Source: Excoecaria cochinchinensis
Taxonomy: Eukaryota; Streptophyta; Magnoliopsida; Malpighiales; Euphorbiaceae
Assembly: GCA_947683425.1 (NCBI GenBank)
Contig: CANTUQ010000003.1
Coordinates: 3,720,001-3,784,000 of the forward strand
Length of the DNA: 64,000 bases
Direction of reading: 5' to 3'
The translations under genes were made by a program, and so were the position numbers. Position 1 is the stretch's first letter. The number at the start of each line of letters is the position of its first letter. Below the pieces are notes generated by a model. That model did not search any database, was not told where the DNA came from, and saw only the letters and a program-made list of their open reading frames with translations. Shown in pieces: positions 33,357 to 45,323 of this stretch.

Positions 33357-34242
33357 ATGGAACCTTTTGAGTCTGTCGACATTGATCGGTTCTTTGAATT
33401 CATTTCCATCACTATCCGACAAGATTGCAGCTCCTTTGGACAATAGCTTTTTAAGGATATACGGCCCCTCCCAGGTTGGTCTGAATTTCCCTCTGATATC
33501 TGGTATGCCTGGCCTCATCTATTTGAACACCAAGTCTCCTTCTTTCAGCGGATGCTTTCTCACCTTCTTCCCAAAAGTCCTGGCCAATCTCTTCTAGTAG
33601 ATCTGGTTATGATAATAAGCTTTCAGCCTACTTTCGTCCAGTAAGTTTAAGTGCTGTAGCCTCTACCGCGCCCATTCGGCCTCCGGAATTTGGGCTTCCA
33701 TGACCACCCTCAGTGACTTGAGCTCTATCTCAACTGGCAATACTGCTTCCGTCCCATATACCAGAGAAAACGGCGTAGCGCCTGTAGATGTCCTTACCGT
33801 TGTCCTATATCCCCACTGTGCGAAGGGTAGCTTTTCAGCCCAATCTTTGTAGGTTTGGACCATCTTGGACAGGATCTTCTTTATATTTTTATTAGCGGCC
33901 TCTACTGCTCAATTTGCTTGTGGTCGGTAGGGAGAGGATTTATGATGTTCGACACCATACTTTTCGAGGAGCTTCCTGGTTTCCCCCATGAACTGTACCC
34001 CATTGTCAGACACTAGGTGGTGAGGGAGGCCATATCTGCAGATCAGATTTCTCTCTATGAACTTGGCCATATCCCTTGTGTCAATCTTTTTGAAGGATTC
34101 TGCTTCTACCCATTTGGTAAAATAGTCAATTGCGACTATGATGTACCTGTGCCCATTGGATACCGTAGGGCGAATCTCTCTAATGATATCTATCCCCGAA
34201 GTAGCGAAAGGCCAAGGTGATGTCAGGTTGTATAGCTCTAAT
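33357..34242 (-). pseudogene. Tat integrase, core and C-terminal part
   Basis: Second piece of the integrase, following the gag-only insertion. The core has VAIDYFTKWVEA and HLVSDNGVQF, giving the two Asp of the DDE triad, then SSPYRPQAN and a later VEAANK segment that would hold the Glu. The C-terminal part includes FGKKVRKHPLKEGDLVFK, GKFRPTWEGPY and DRLKRFHG. In-frame stops are one TGA between the core motifs and three TAG (near 33660, 33598 and 33525). The target site CTAAT at 34238-34242 is repeated at 44801-44805, and the frame continues in the piece beyond the insertion. Non-functional. Confidence 0.85.
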
Positions 34243-34925
34243 TGTAACACCCCGCCATCCCCGTTGGAAGGATACCGGAGTGCCACGCGGCAAACACATA
34301 AAAACCAATCCATATACACATGTATAAATAAAAACCAAATGAAATATAAAGAAACTTTTAATCATTTAATAGTAAAATCCTGTTTACATATATCATATAA
34401 CAATATCGTTTTACAAAAAGAGGCTCGTAAGCAAATACATATACAAAAATAATGTTTGTTCCTTTACAAAAGTTTAATTTGCTATACACAAGCCATATAC
34501 AAAAATTTACAGCGGAAGACTTCAAAAATAACTTCATCAAAAGACTCCTAGTGGCCGACCTGCAGATATCCGACTCTGAACTGCACTCGCCACCTGCACG
34601 GGAAAAGAGCCCGTGCTAAGCGATAACGCTTAGTGGGGAGGAACAAAACAAACGCACAATATGCATATACAATATTTATACAATAATAATCTAATAATTC
34701 AAAAGCAAAGGCATCAAGGTTACATGTAAACATATCTCCAAATTCTTTACTTGACATGCATAAATATATACATTACAAGCAATTAAGTATTTAATTCATA
34801 ATTCTCATCATTTCAAGTATACAGATTCAAGGTGTGATATAAAGCTATGCAAGAATTCATATACATTATATACTTATAATCATGTCAATAATGCATTTCA
34901 ACATATGCAACACATTTACACTTAC

Positions 34926-35195
34926 AGCCTGATTAGTCTAAAATACTCTCTAGAAGTGGATGCGGTCAATTGGATACTGATAGGACACAGTATCCCAAGC
35001 ATATAGAGACATGAGTCTCAAACATGTATTTTTCATATAGAGACCGAAGTCTCGCATTTAAATCCATATAGACCAAACATGGTCGAGACAAGGATCCAAA
35101 TGGACCCACGTATAACGGTTTATCATATAGCAGCTGCACACACACTCTGACCTAAGTAAGCGCTTACTTATCCACTACTATAACTATTCAGGCTT
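34926..35195 (-). other. Multi-hairpin block (module B), gag-only element
   Basis: The outer repeat is AGCCTGA...AGTGGATG against TTATCCACTAC...TCAGGCT. Inside are GATACTG...CAGTATC, GAGACATGAGTCTC (35006-35019), GAGACCGAAGTCTC (35040-35053), GACCAAACATGGTC, GCAGCTGC and TAAGTAAGCGCTTACTTA. Repeated at 38926-39195 and 42926-43195. Confidence 0.75.
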
Positions 35196-35533
35196 AAAAC
35201 TCAATTCAACAGTTCAAACACCAATATCAGTATTAAATACACCAAATGCAAATACATATTTCATGTGTACATGTGTCTAAATCAAAATCAGAAACATTCA
35301 ATTATTGGAGGCAGAAGTATAAATAATTCGCATTTAAGTTAATTTATGTTCATGTAAAATATAAACTAGTAAATTATGTACATTAATTATTTAATTAAGT
35401 ATACAACTCAATATTAAACAATTATTAGTTACAATTCAGATTTTAAACCCAAACTTTTGTCATGTAATGCAAAAACCCTTGAAATCAGAAGTTAAAATCA
35501 TGTTTTTAGAAAATAAGGCAGCAGGGAAGGCTG

Positions 35534-35830
35534 GTCACGGCGTGACCACCAGTCACGTCTCGTGACGCTGGTTTTTCGCAAGCGCCATGCCGAAGAACAA
35601 GGCAGTCACGGCGTGACCATCAGTCACGTCTCGTGACGCCTGAGAGGAAAGGAAGAAAAGTCACGATCTCGTGACACACAGGGAGGCAGGCGAGGTCGCG
35701 ATGCGTGATGCTCCATCACGTCGCGAATTCGCCAAGAGAGGCAGGTCACGGCGTGATGCTTCATCACACCACGTGACTTCCCAAAGGAGGGAGGTCACGG
35801 CGTGATGCCCCATCACGTCACGTGATCTTC
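35534..35830. repeat. Palindrome cluster GTCACG-N-CGTGAC (module A)
   Basis: Copies of GTCACGGCGTGAC, GTCACGTCTCGTGAC and relaxed forms (GTCACGGCGTGATG, CATCACGTCACGTGAT) fill ~300 bases. Also at 39534-39830 and 43534-43830 with C/T differences between copies. Confidence 0.8.
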
Positions 35831-36756
35831 CTCTCACAGCTTCTTCTCCTTCTTCCAACTTCTCAGAATTTCCAGAAAAACACAGAAACCAGAAAAACGT
35901 GAAAAACAGAGTATAACTCAACATTCAAATCCCAATTTATCTAAATCCATTTTTCATGCAAAAATTATGCTAACACGTACCTTTAAGTCTTCTAGGCACA
36001 ATTACAGCAATTTCACTCACATTATTCACATTGTCATATCATCACAGTCATTAAACAGAGAGTCACAAACCCAGAATCTTTCCTTTAAAACATACATGTA
36101 TCTGGACTTCCATTTAAACATGTAAAGCAACAGAACCTTAACACTACTAATCATACCTATAAATCTATTGCTCATGCATTTTGATAAACAAATACACATA
36201 CTAACATTCATATTAGAACAGTAACTAGGATCCAAAACGAGAAAGGCAGACACACTCCCAAACCTGTAATGAAGTCCAAAAAAAATGTCCACTGTACTCT
36301 TAGTCCACCACTTTATCTTTTCCCTTCTCTTTTCTTTTATCCACAGAAGCTTGCAAACAGATGAAACCACAATCAAAACCCAAATCTTAGTCCCTCAACA
36401 GAAATACACACATGCAAATGGAAAGGAACAGCAAATGGAGAGGGAAGGGATGGCTAACGTGAGAGAGACCAAAAGAGAGAGAACCTCCTGAGTTTAGTTT
36501 TCCAGGAACCCAAAGAAATTCAAACCTCTCTTTTCCCTCACCCACGTACACACACTCACCTCTTCCACTTGGCACACATGCACAGTTCACAGACCCACTT
36601 AATCCTCTTTTACCATTTAATCCTCATAATTCTAATAGGTCCTTATTAAATTACTCTTTACTCACTAGAATAAAATCTTCCATCTAGTTACATATAATTC
36701 TTGCAATTTAATTCACTTACCTCAAATAAAATACCAAATTACCCTTAATTGACCAA

Positions 36757-38109
36757 TTAAAAATCACTAATTCCAATTAAGCCACTTATGGGGTGTGACA
36801 ACTCTCTCCTCCTTAAGAAAATTTCATCCTCGAAATTTCCTTGCTTATCCAAACACATCTCAAATACCAAAACCGAATCAAAACAAAACTGAACATATAA
36901 ACACTTACCCGAAGGTCCTGCAGCACCCGTTACATTCTCAGCAGTCATAGCATATGCCCGATGCCTAGCATGATCTTCTGTAGCACCCGGTCGTTGCACC
37001 GTCTCAGATGGTGCTCTCGGATGTCTACTTCCTTCACGATTGCTTTGGATGACATTGGATCTTTTACTTTCTTGTTGATTCTGGTCCACTTGTCGATCAG
37101 GGCAAAATGCAAAGCGATGCTCTATACTTTCGCACTTAAAACAGACGCCAGTAATCTTACGACATGTACCCCAATGGTACCTATGACAATGCTCACACTC
37201 TGGTGCTCGGTTTCCCTTGCTAGCATGCGGTGCCACACTTCCAACTTCTGAAGGTACCTGAACAGACCCTCTAATTCCTTGCTCAACTGGAGCACCCTTA
37301 GACTTCTTAGTACTCACATTTCCCCCTTCTGGTACTCTTCTCTTCTGTGCCATCTTCTGCTTAATCTCCTCAGATTCCTCTAACTTCATTGCTGCAGCCA
37401 CAAGCTGATAATACCCAACTGGCTGCAAGACAATCATCGCAGATAAAGGGCCTCTGAATACCTCACGCAATCCCTCTAAAAAGTGCCTACATCTGAACTC
37501 ACCAGTCAACAACTGCTCAGGCACATACTTACTTAACCGGTTGAACTCCTTATCATACTCACTCACAGTCATTCCCCTCTGCTTCAAGCTAATGAACTCT
37601 CTCCACTTAGCTTCTTGGTATGCCTTTGTTATATACTTTTGCTCAAATTCTTGCTTGAAGTATTCCCATGTCAACTCAGCTGGCCTCTGAGGATTCCTCA
37701 TCACAAGTTCCCACCAATCGTATGCTGGTCCCTGAAGTAACGAAACTGCACATGAAGCTCTCTGATCTGCGGGACATCTAATCTCTTGCAGAATTCTACC
37801 TACTCTCTTTAGCCAAAACTCAGCCACATCCGATTCATCTAAGGCAGTCCCATGGAAATCCTCTGCTCCTCTTTTTCTTAACAATTCAATTGGAGCCTTA
37901 GGAGCAGTCAACCTATCAACCACTTGCAACAAACCTTGCACTAATGCTGGATCGAAACCAGCTCCTCTATTTGCACCCACAGCTGGTGCAGGTTCCTGTG
38001 CAGGCCTATCCTGTCTCACTGGATCACCTCCTCTGATCGGACTCTCTCTACGACCCATATAGACACTGTCCATTGTGTCGCCCATATACTCACTTGGATC
38101 CGACTCCAT
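36757..38109 (-). CDS. gag: Gag of the gag-only element, copy 1
   Basis: 450 residues from ATG at 38109; the open frame extends a few codons upstream but only from a GTG. A retrotransposon gag (capsid-like) domain covers roughly residues 85-265, with FWLKRVGRILQEI and EYDKEFNRLSKYVPEQLL. Two zinc knuckles follow: CEHCHRYHWGTC (~305-316) and CFKCESIEHRFAFC (~323-336), the second with Glu where copy 2 has the usual Gly. The C-terminal tail passes a retained pol-end peptide, QGNFEDEIFLRRREL, and stops 44 bases inside the LTR, so the last 13 or so residues are LTR-encoded. The protein should form particles that package RNA, with RT and integrase from another element. Confidence 0.88.
   Translation of the reverse strand: MESDPSEYMGDTMDSVYMGRRESPIRGGDPVRQDRPAQEPAPAVGANRGAGFDPALVQGLLQVVDRLTAPKAPIELLRKRGAEDFHGTALDESDVAEFWLKRVGRILQEIRCPADQRASCAVSLLQGPAYDWWELVMRNPQRPAELTWEYFKQEFEQKYITKAYQEAKWREFISLKQRGMTVSEYDKEFNRLSKYVPEQLLTGEFRCRHFLEGLREVFRGPLSAMIVLQPVGYYQLVAAAMKLEESEEIKQKMAQKRRVPEGGNVSTKKSKGAPVEQGIRGSVQVPSEVGSVAPHASKGNRAPECEHCHRYHWGTCRKITGVCFKCESIEHRFAFCPDRQVDQNQQESKRSNVIQSNREGSRHPRAPSETVQRPGATEDHARHRAYAMTAENVTGAAGPSGKCLYVQFCFDSVLVFEMCLDKQGNFEDEIFLRRRELSHPISGLIGISDF
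36801..36815 (-). other. Polypurine tract, copy 1
   Basis: Minus strand TAAGGAGGAGAGAGT directly before the LTR start at 36800, itself preceded by AATTTCGAGGATGAAATT. The second copy is at 40801-40815. Confidence 0.85.
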
Positions 38110-38227
38110 ATAAACACTACAAAACACAAGACATCTGCATTAGGCCACTATACAAAACTGACTCTCATGTATAGACTCGACTCTACACTCATACAATCAC
38201 AACATAACCCAGAACCACCAAACCTGG

Positions 38228-38239
38228 GCTCTGATACCA
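38228..38239 (-). other. Primer-binding site, tRNA-iMet type
   Basis: Minus strand TGGTATCAGAGC, three bases after the LTR end at 38243, complementary to the 3' end of plant initiator methionine tRNA. The second copy is at 42228-42239. Confidence 0.9.
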
Positions 38240-38242
38240 AGC

Positions 38243-40800
38243 TGTAACACCCCGCCATCCCCGTTGGAAGGATACCGGAGTGCCACGCGGCAAACACATA
38301 AAAACCAATCCATATACACATGTATAAATAAAAACCAAATGAAATATAAAGAAACTTTTAATCATTTAATAGTAAAATCCTGTTTACATATATCATATAA
38401 CAATATCGTTTTACAAAAAGAGGCTCGTAAGCAAATACATATACAAAAATAATGTTTGTTCCTTTACAAAAGTTTAATTTGCTATACACAAGCCATATAC
38501 AAAAATTTACAGCGGAAGACTTCAAAAATAACTTCATCAAAAGACTCCTAGTGGCCGACCTGCAGATATCCGACTCTGAACTGCACTCGCCACCTGCACG
38601 GGAAAAGAGCCCGTGCTAAGCGATAACGCTTAGTGGGGAGGAACAAAACAAACGCACAATATGCATATACAATATTTATACAATAATAATCTAATAATTC
38701 AAAAGCAAAGGCATCAAGGTTACATGTAAACATATCCCCAAATTCTTTACTTGACATGCATAAATATATACATTACAAGCAATTAAGTATTTAATTCATA
38801 ATTCTCATCATTTCAAGTATACAGATTCAAGGTGTGATATAAAGCTATGAAAGAATTCATATACATTATATACTTGTAATCATGTCAATAATGCATTTCA
38901 ACATATGCAACACATTTACACTTATAGCCTGATTAGTCTAAAATACTCTCTAGAAGTGGATGCGGTCAATTGGATACTGATAGGACACAGTATCCCAAGC
39001 ATATAGAGACATGAGTCTCAAACATGTATTTTTCATATAGAGACCGAAGTCTCGCATTTAAATCCATATAGACCAAACATGGTCGAGACAAGGATCCAAA
39101 CGGACCCACGTATAACGGTTTATCATATAGCAGCTGCACACACACTCTGACCTAAGTAAGCGCTTACTTATCCACTACTATAACTATTCAGGCTTAAAAC
39201 TCAATTCAACAGTTCAAACACCAATATCAGTATTAAATACACCAAATGCAAATACATATTTCATGTGTACATGTGTCTAAATCAAAATCAGAAACATTCA
39301 ATTATTGGAGGCAGAAGTATAAATAATTCGCATTTAAGTTAATTTATGTTCATGTAAAATATAAACTAGTAAATTATGTACATTAATTATTTAATTAAGT
39401 ATACAACTCAATATTAAACAATTATTAGTTACAATTCAGATTTTAAACCCAAACTTTTGTCATGTAATGCAAAAACCCTTGAAATCAGAAGTTAAAATCA
39501 TGTTTTTAGAAAATAAGGCAGCAGGGAAGGCTGGTCACGGCGTGACCACCAGTCACGTCTCGTGACGCTGGTTTCTCGCAAGCGCCATGCCGAAGAACAA
39601 GGCAGTCACGGCGTGACCATCAGTCACGTCTCGTGACGCCTGAGAGGAGAGGAAGAAAAGTCATGATCTCGTGACACACAGGGAGGCAGGCGAGGTCGCG
39701 AGGCGTGATGCTCCATCACGTCGCGACTTCGCCAAGAGAGGCAGGTCACGGCGTGATGCTTCATCACGCCACGTGACTTCCCAAAGGAGGGAGGTCATGG
39801 CGTGATGCCCCATCACGTCACGTGATCTTCCTCTCACAGCTTCTTCTCCTTCTTCCAACTTCTCAGAATTTCCAGAAAAACACAGAAACCAGAAAAACGT
39901 GAAAAACAGAGTATAACTCAACATTCAAATCCCAATTTATCTAAATCCATTTTTCATGCAAAAATTATGCTAACACGTACCTTTAAGTCTTCTGGGCACA
40001 ATTACAGCAATTTCACTCACATTATTCACATTGTCATATCATCACAGTCATTAAACAGAGAGTCACAAACCCAGAATCTTTCCTTTAAAACATACATGTA
40101 TCTGGACTTCCATTTAAACATGTAAAGCAACAGAACCTTAACACTACTAATCATACCTATAAATCTATTGCTCATGCATTTTGATAAACAAATACACATA
40201 CTAACATTCACATTAGAACAGTAACTAGGATCTAAAACGAGAAAGGCAGACACACTCCCAAACCTGTAATGAAGTCCAAAAAAAATGTCCACTGTACTCT
40301 TAGTCCACCACTTTATCTTTTCCCTTCTCTTTTCTTTTATCCACAGAAGCTTGCAAACAGATGAAACCACAATCAAAACCCAAATCTTAGTCCCTCAATA
40401 GAAATACACACATGCAAATGGAAAGGAACAGCAAATGGAGAGGGAAGGGATGGCTAACGTGAGAGAGACCAAAAGAGAGAGAACCTCCTGAGTTTAGTTT
40501 TCCAGGAACCCAAAGAAATTCAAACCTCTCTTTTCCCTCACCCACGTACACACACTCACCTCTTCCACTTGGCACACATGCACAGTTCACAGACCCACTT
40601 AATCCTCTTTTACCATTTAATCCTCATAATTCTAATAGGTCCTTATTAAATTACTCTTTACTCACTAGAATAAAATCTTCCATCTAGTTACATATAATTC
40701 TTGCAATTTAATTCACTTACCTCAAATAAAATACCAAATTACCCTTAATTGACCAATTAAAAATCACTAATTCCAATTAAGCCACTTATGGGGTGTGACA
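38243..40800 (-). repeat. LTR copy 2 (central) of the gag-only element
   Basis: The central LTR serves as 3' LTR of the right unit and 5' LTR of the left unit. Its sequence is closer to copy 3 (about seven differences noted) than to copy 1. Confidence 0.92.
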
Positions 40801-42109
40801 ACTCTCTCCTCCTTAAGAAAATTTCATCCTCGAAATTTCCTTGCTTATCCAAACACATCTCAAATACCAAAACCGAATCAAAACAAAACTGAACATATAA
40901 ACACTTACCCGAAGGTCCTGCAGCACCCGTTACATTCTCAGCAGTCATAGCATATGCCCGATGCCTAGCATGATCTTCTGTAGCACCCGGTCGTTGCACC
41001 GTCTCAGATGGTGCTCTCGGATGTCTACTTCCTTCACGATTGCTTTGGATGACATTGGATCTTTTACTTTCTTGCTGATTCTGGTCCACTTGTTGATCAG
41101 GGCAAAATGCAAAGCGATGCTCTATACTTCCGCACTTAAAACAGACGCCAGTAATCTTACGACATGTACCCCAATGGTACCTATGACAATGCTCACACTC
41201 TGGTGCTCGGTTTCCCTTGCTAGCATGCGGTGCCACACTTCCAACTTCTGAAGGTACCTGAACAGACCCTCTAATTCCTTGCTCAACTGGAGCACCCTTA
41301 GACTTCTTAGTACTCACATTTCCCCCTTCTGGTACTCTTCTCTTCTGTGCCATCTTCTGCTTAATCTCCTCAGATTCCTCTAACTTCATTGCTGCAGCCA
41401 CAAGCTGATAATACCCAACTGGCTGCAAGACAATCATCGCAGATAAAGGGCCTCTGAATACCTCACGCAATCCCTCTAAAAAGTGCCTACATCTGAACTC
41501 ACCAGTCAACAACTGCTCAGGCACATACTTACTTAACCGGTTGAACTCCTTATCATATTCACTCACAGTCATTCCCCTCTGCTTCAAGCTAATGAACTCT
41601 CTCCACTTAGCTTCTTGGTATGCCTTTGTTATATACTTTTGCTCAAATTCTTGCTTGAAGTATTCCCATGTCAACTCAGCTGGCCACTGAGGATTCCTCA
41701 TCACAAGTTCCCACCAATCGTATGCTGGTCCCTGAAGTAACGAAACTGCACATGAAGCTCTCTGATCTGCGGGACATCTAATCTCTTGCAGAATTCTACC
41801 TACTCTCTTTAGCCAAAACTCAGCCACATCCGATTCATCTAAGGCAGTCCCATGGAAATCCTCTGCTCCTCTTTTTCTTAACAATTCAATTGGAGCCTTA
41901 GGAGCAGTCAACCTATCAACCACTTGCAACAAACCTTGCACTAATGCTGGATCGAAACCAGCTCCTCTATTTGCACCCACAGCTGGTGCAGGTTCCTGTG
42001 CTGGCCTATCCTGTCTCACTGGATCACCTCCTCTGATCGGACTCTCTCTACGACCCATATAGACACTGTCCATTGTGTCGCCCATATACTCACTTGGATC
42101 CGACTCCAT
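40757..42109 (-). CDS. gag: Gag of the gag-only element, copy 2
   Basis: Same gene as copy 1, exactly 4,000 bases away, 450 residues from ATG at 42109. Visible protein differences are Trp for Arg in NPQWPAEL, Gly in the second knuckle (CFKCGSIEHRFAFC, the canonical form) and Gln for Arg in CPDQQVDQ. The zinc knuckle suggests this copy is nearer to the functional ancestor. It also ends inside the adjoining LTR. Confidence 0.88.
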   Translation of the reverse strand: MESDPSEYMGDTMDSVYMGRRESPIRGGDPVRQDRPAQEPAPAVGANRGAGFDPALVQGLLQVVDRLTAPKAPIELLRKRGAEDFHGTALDESDVAEFWLKRVGRILQEIRCPADQRASCAVSLLQGPAYDWWELVMRNPQWPAELTWEYFKQEFEQKYITKAYQEAKWREFISLKQRGMTVSEYDKEFNRLSKYVPEQLLTGEFRCRHFLEGLREVFRGPLSAMIVLQPVGYYQLVAAAMKLEESEEIKQKMAQKRRVPEGGNVSTKKSKGAPVEQGIRGSVQVPSEVGSVAPHASKGNRAPECEHCHRYHWGTCRKITGVCFKCGSIEHRFAFCPDQQVDQNQQESKRSNVIQSNREGSRHPRAPSETVQRPGATEDHARHRAYAMTAENVTGAAGPSGKCLYVQFCFDSVLVFEMCLDKQGNFEDEIFLRRRELSHPISGLIGISDF

Positions 42110-42242
42110 ATAAACACTACAAAACACAAGACATCTGCATTAGGCCACTATACAAAACTGACTCTCATGTATAGACTCGACTCTACACTCATACAATCAC
42201 AACATAACCCAGAACCACCAAACCTGGGCTCTGATACCAAGC

Positions 42243-44800
42243 TGTAACACCCCGCCATCCCCGTTGGAAGGATACCGGAGTGCCACGCGGCAAACACATA
42301 AAAACCAATCCATATACACATGTATAAATAAAAACCAAATGAAATATAAAGAAACTTTTAATCATTTAATAGTAAAATCCTGTTTACATATATCATATAA
42401 CAATATCGTTTTACAAAAAGAGGCTCGTAAGCAAATACATATACAAAAATAATGTTTGTTCCTTTACAAAAGTTTAATTTGCTATACACAAGCCATATAC
42501 AAAAATTTACAGCGGAAGACTTCAAAAATAACTTCATCAAAAGACTCCTAGTGGCCGACCTGCAGATATCCGACTCTGAACTGCACTCGCCACCTGCACG
42601 GGAAAAGAGCCCGTGCTAAGCGATAACGCTTAGTGGGGAGGAACAAAACAAACGCACAATATGCATATACAATATTTATACAATAATAATCTAATAATTC
42701 AAAAGCAAAGGCATCAAGGTTACATGTAAACATATCCCCAAATTCTTTACTTGACATGCATAAATATATACATTACAAGCAATTAAGTATTTAATTCATA
42801 ATTCTCATCATTTCAAGTATACAGATTCAAGGTGTGATATAAAGCTATGCAACAATTCATATACATTATATACTTGTAATCATGTCAATAATGCATTTCA
42901 ACATATGCAACACATTTACACTTATAGCCTGATTAGTCTAAAATACTCTCTAGAAGTGGATGCGGTCAATTGGATACTGATAGGACACAGTATCCCAAGC
43001 ATATAGAGACATGAGTCTCAAACATGTATTTTTCATATAGAGACCGAAGTCTCGCATTTAAATCCATATAGACCAAACATGGTCGAGACAAGGATCCAAA
43101 CGGACCCACGTATAACGGTTTATCATATAGCAGCTGCACACACACTCTGACCTAAGTAAGCGCTTACTTATCCACTACTATAACTATTCAGGCTTAAAAC
43201 TCAATTCAACAGTTCAAACACCAATATCAGTATTAAATACACCAAATGCAAATACATATTTCATGTGTACATGTGTCTAAATCAAAATCAGAAACATTCA
43301 ATTATTGGAGGCAGAAGTATAAATAATTCGCATTTAAGTTAATTTATGTTCATGTAAAATATAAACTAGTAAATTATGTACATTAATTATTTAATTAAGT
43401 ATACAACTCAATATTAAACAATTATTAGTTACAATTCAGATTTTAAACCCAAACTTTTGTCATGTAATGCAAAAACCCTTGAAATCAGAAGTTAAAATCA
43501 TGTTTTTAGAAAATAAGGCAGCAGGGAAGGCTGGTCACGGCGTGACCACCAGTCACGTCTCGTGACGCTGGTTTCTCGCAAACGCCATGCCGAAGAACAA
43601 GGCAGTCACGGCGTGACCATCAGTCACGTCTCGTGACGCCTGAGAGGAGAGGAAGAAAAGTCACGATCTCGTGACACACAGGGAGGCAGGCGAGGTCGCG
43701 AGGCGTGATGCTCCATCACGTCGCGACTTCGCCAAGAGAGGCAGGTCACGGCATGATGCTTCATCACGCCACGTGACTTCCCAAAGGAGGGAGGTCACGG
43801 CGTGATGCCCCATCACGTCACGTGATCTTCCTCTCACAGCTTCTTCTCCTTCTTCCAACTTCTCAGAATTTCCAGAAAAACACAGAAACCAGAAAAACGT
43901 GAAAAACAGAGTATAACTCAACATTCAAATCCCAATTTATCTAAATCCATTTTTCATGCAAAAATTATGCTAACACGTACCTTTAAGTCTTCTGGGCACA
44001 ATTACAGCAATTTCACTCACATTATTCACATTGTCATATCATCACAGTCATTAAACAGAGAGTCACAAACCCAGAATCTTTCCTTTAAAACATACATGTA
44101 TCTGGACTTCCATTTAAACATGTAAAGCAACAGAACCTTAACACTACTAATCATACCTATAAATCTATTGCTCATGCATTTTGATAAACAAATACACATA
44201 CTAACATTCACATTAGAACAGTAACTAGGATCTAAAACGAGAAAGGCAGACACACTCCCAAACCTGTAATGAAGTCCAAAAAAAATGTCCACTGTACTCT
44301 TAGTCCACCACTTTATCTTTTCCCTTCTCTTTTCTTTTATCCACAGAAGCTTGCAAACAGATGAAACCACAATCAAAACCCAAATCTTAGTCCCTCAACA
44401 GAAATACACACATGCAAATGGAAAGGAACAGCAAATGGAGAGGGAAGGGATGGCTAACGTGAGAGAGACCAAAAGAGAGAGAACCTCCTGAGTTTAGTTT
44501 TCCAGGAACCCAAAGAAATTCAAACCTCTCTTTTCCCTCACCCACGTACACACACTCACCTCTTCCACTTGGCACACATGCACAGTTCACAGACCCACTT
44601 AATCCTCTTTTACCATTTAATCCTCATAATTCTAATAGGTCCTTATTAAATTACTCTTTACTCACTAGAATAAAATCTTCCATCTAGTTACATATAATTC
44701 TTGCAATTTAATTCACTTACCTCAAATAAAATACCAAATTACCCTTAATTGACCAATTAAAAATCACTAATTCCAATTAAGCCACTTATGGGGTGTGACA
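42243..44800 (-). repeat. LTR copy 3 (5' LTR) of the gag-only element
   Basis: The outer 5' LTR on the minus strand, starting TGTCACACCCC at 44800 next to the TSD CTAAT (44801-44805). Confidence 0.92.
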
Positions 44801-44805
44801 CTAAT

Positions 44806-45299
44806 ACTGGTAGGTGTCTTAAGTCTGCGTACTGTTGGCATAACTGGCATTGTTTGACATATTTCGAGCAATCATTGTCTATCGTAAGCCAATAGAAGCC
44901 TTGTCTCATGATCTTCTTAGCCCCACAGACGCCTGCATGGGTCTCCTCCATCACTTTACGGGCTTCTTTTTCATTCAAGCACCTGAGCTGAATCCCGTCT
45001 GATTATCTTTTGTACAACACTCCTTCCAAGGATATGAATTGAGCAGATAGTTTTTGGATCATCCTCTGGTCTTTCTCCATAGCTTCCTCTGAAAACTTAT
45101 TGTTTTCCAAGTAGTTCATAATGTCAAAGTACCATGGTTTCCCATCCGCCACTTCTATTTCCATTATAGGCTTTATCTCAAAGCTGGGCTTCTCAGAACT
45201 CGAAATCAGTACTAGCTTCATAGTTACTCCTTCAGGATTATCCCACATTGACACTAAGGTTGCCAACGCATCGGCTAGACGATTCTCATCTCTTGGCAT
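44806..45299 (-). pseudogene. Tat integrase, N-terminal zinc-binding part and linker
   Basis: Same frame as the RT ORF. It reads FHFMPRDENRLADALATL (end of the RNase H tether), then ETHAGVCGAKKIMRQGF and CSKYVKQCQLCQQYA. The Cys pair of the HHCC zinc-binding domain is present, but the second His is not visible, so a few residues may be lost. There is an in-frame TAA at ~45005 and a TAG at ~45325 at the join with the RT ORF. The gag-only element interrupts it at 44800; the short open frame continuing into that LTR is an artefact of insertion. Confidence 0.8.
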
Positions 45300-45323
45300 A
45301 AAGTGGAAAGTGCAGGTTTCAAA

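Larger units (their letters stand above)
34243..36800 (-). repeat. LTR copy 1 (3' LTR) of the gag-only element
   Basis: Minus strand TGTCACACCCC...GGTGTTACA. It contains the CTAAGCGATAACGCTTAG dyad (34616-34633), hairpin block 34926-35195, palindromes GTCACGGCGTGAC / GTCACGTCTCGTGAC (35534-35830) and a donor-like AAAG|GTACGT (35980/35981). It is the most diverged of the three copies. Confidence 0.92.
34243..44800 (-). mobile_element. Tandem gag-only (TR-GAG type) LTR element: LTR-gag-LTR-gag-LTR
   Basis: Three LTRs of 2,558 bases (34243-36800, 38243-40800, 42243-44800) alternate with two internal regions of 1,442 bases (36801-38242, 40801-42242); the step is exactly 4,000 bases. Outer ends are flanked by one TSD, CTAAT. 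Copies differ by only a handful to about twenty bases per LTR, so it is young. Each internal region has PBS, gag and PPT but no protease, RT or integrase, so it needs enzymes in trans. The residual pol-end text before the PPT and the tRNA-iMet PBS point to descent from a Tekay/Del-type chromovirus. It split the integrase of the Tat element. Confidence 0.92.

Noticed and set aside
35661..36590. Open frames of 67-116 codons within the gag-only LTR, repeated at 4-kb steps
   Set aside because: They recur only because the LTR recurs, show no domain, and overlap palindromes and leader DNA.
44757..44978. Integrase ORF ending with a novel tail
   Set aside because: The last residues come from the LTR of the inserted gag-only element, the same peptide that ends both gag ORFs.
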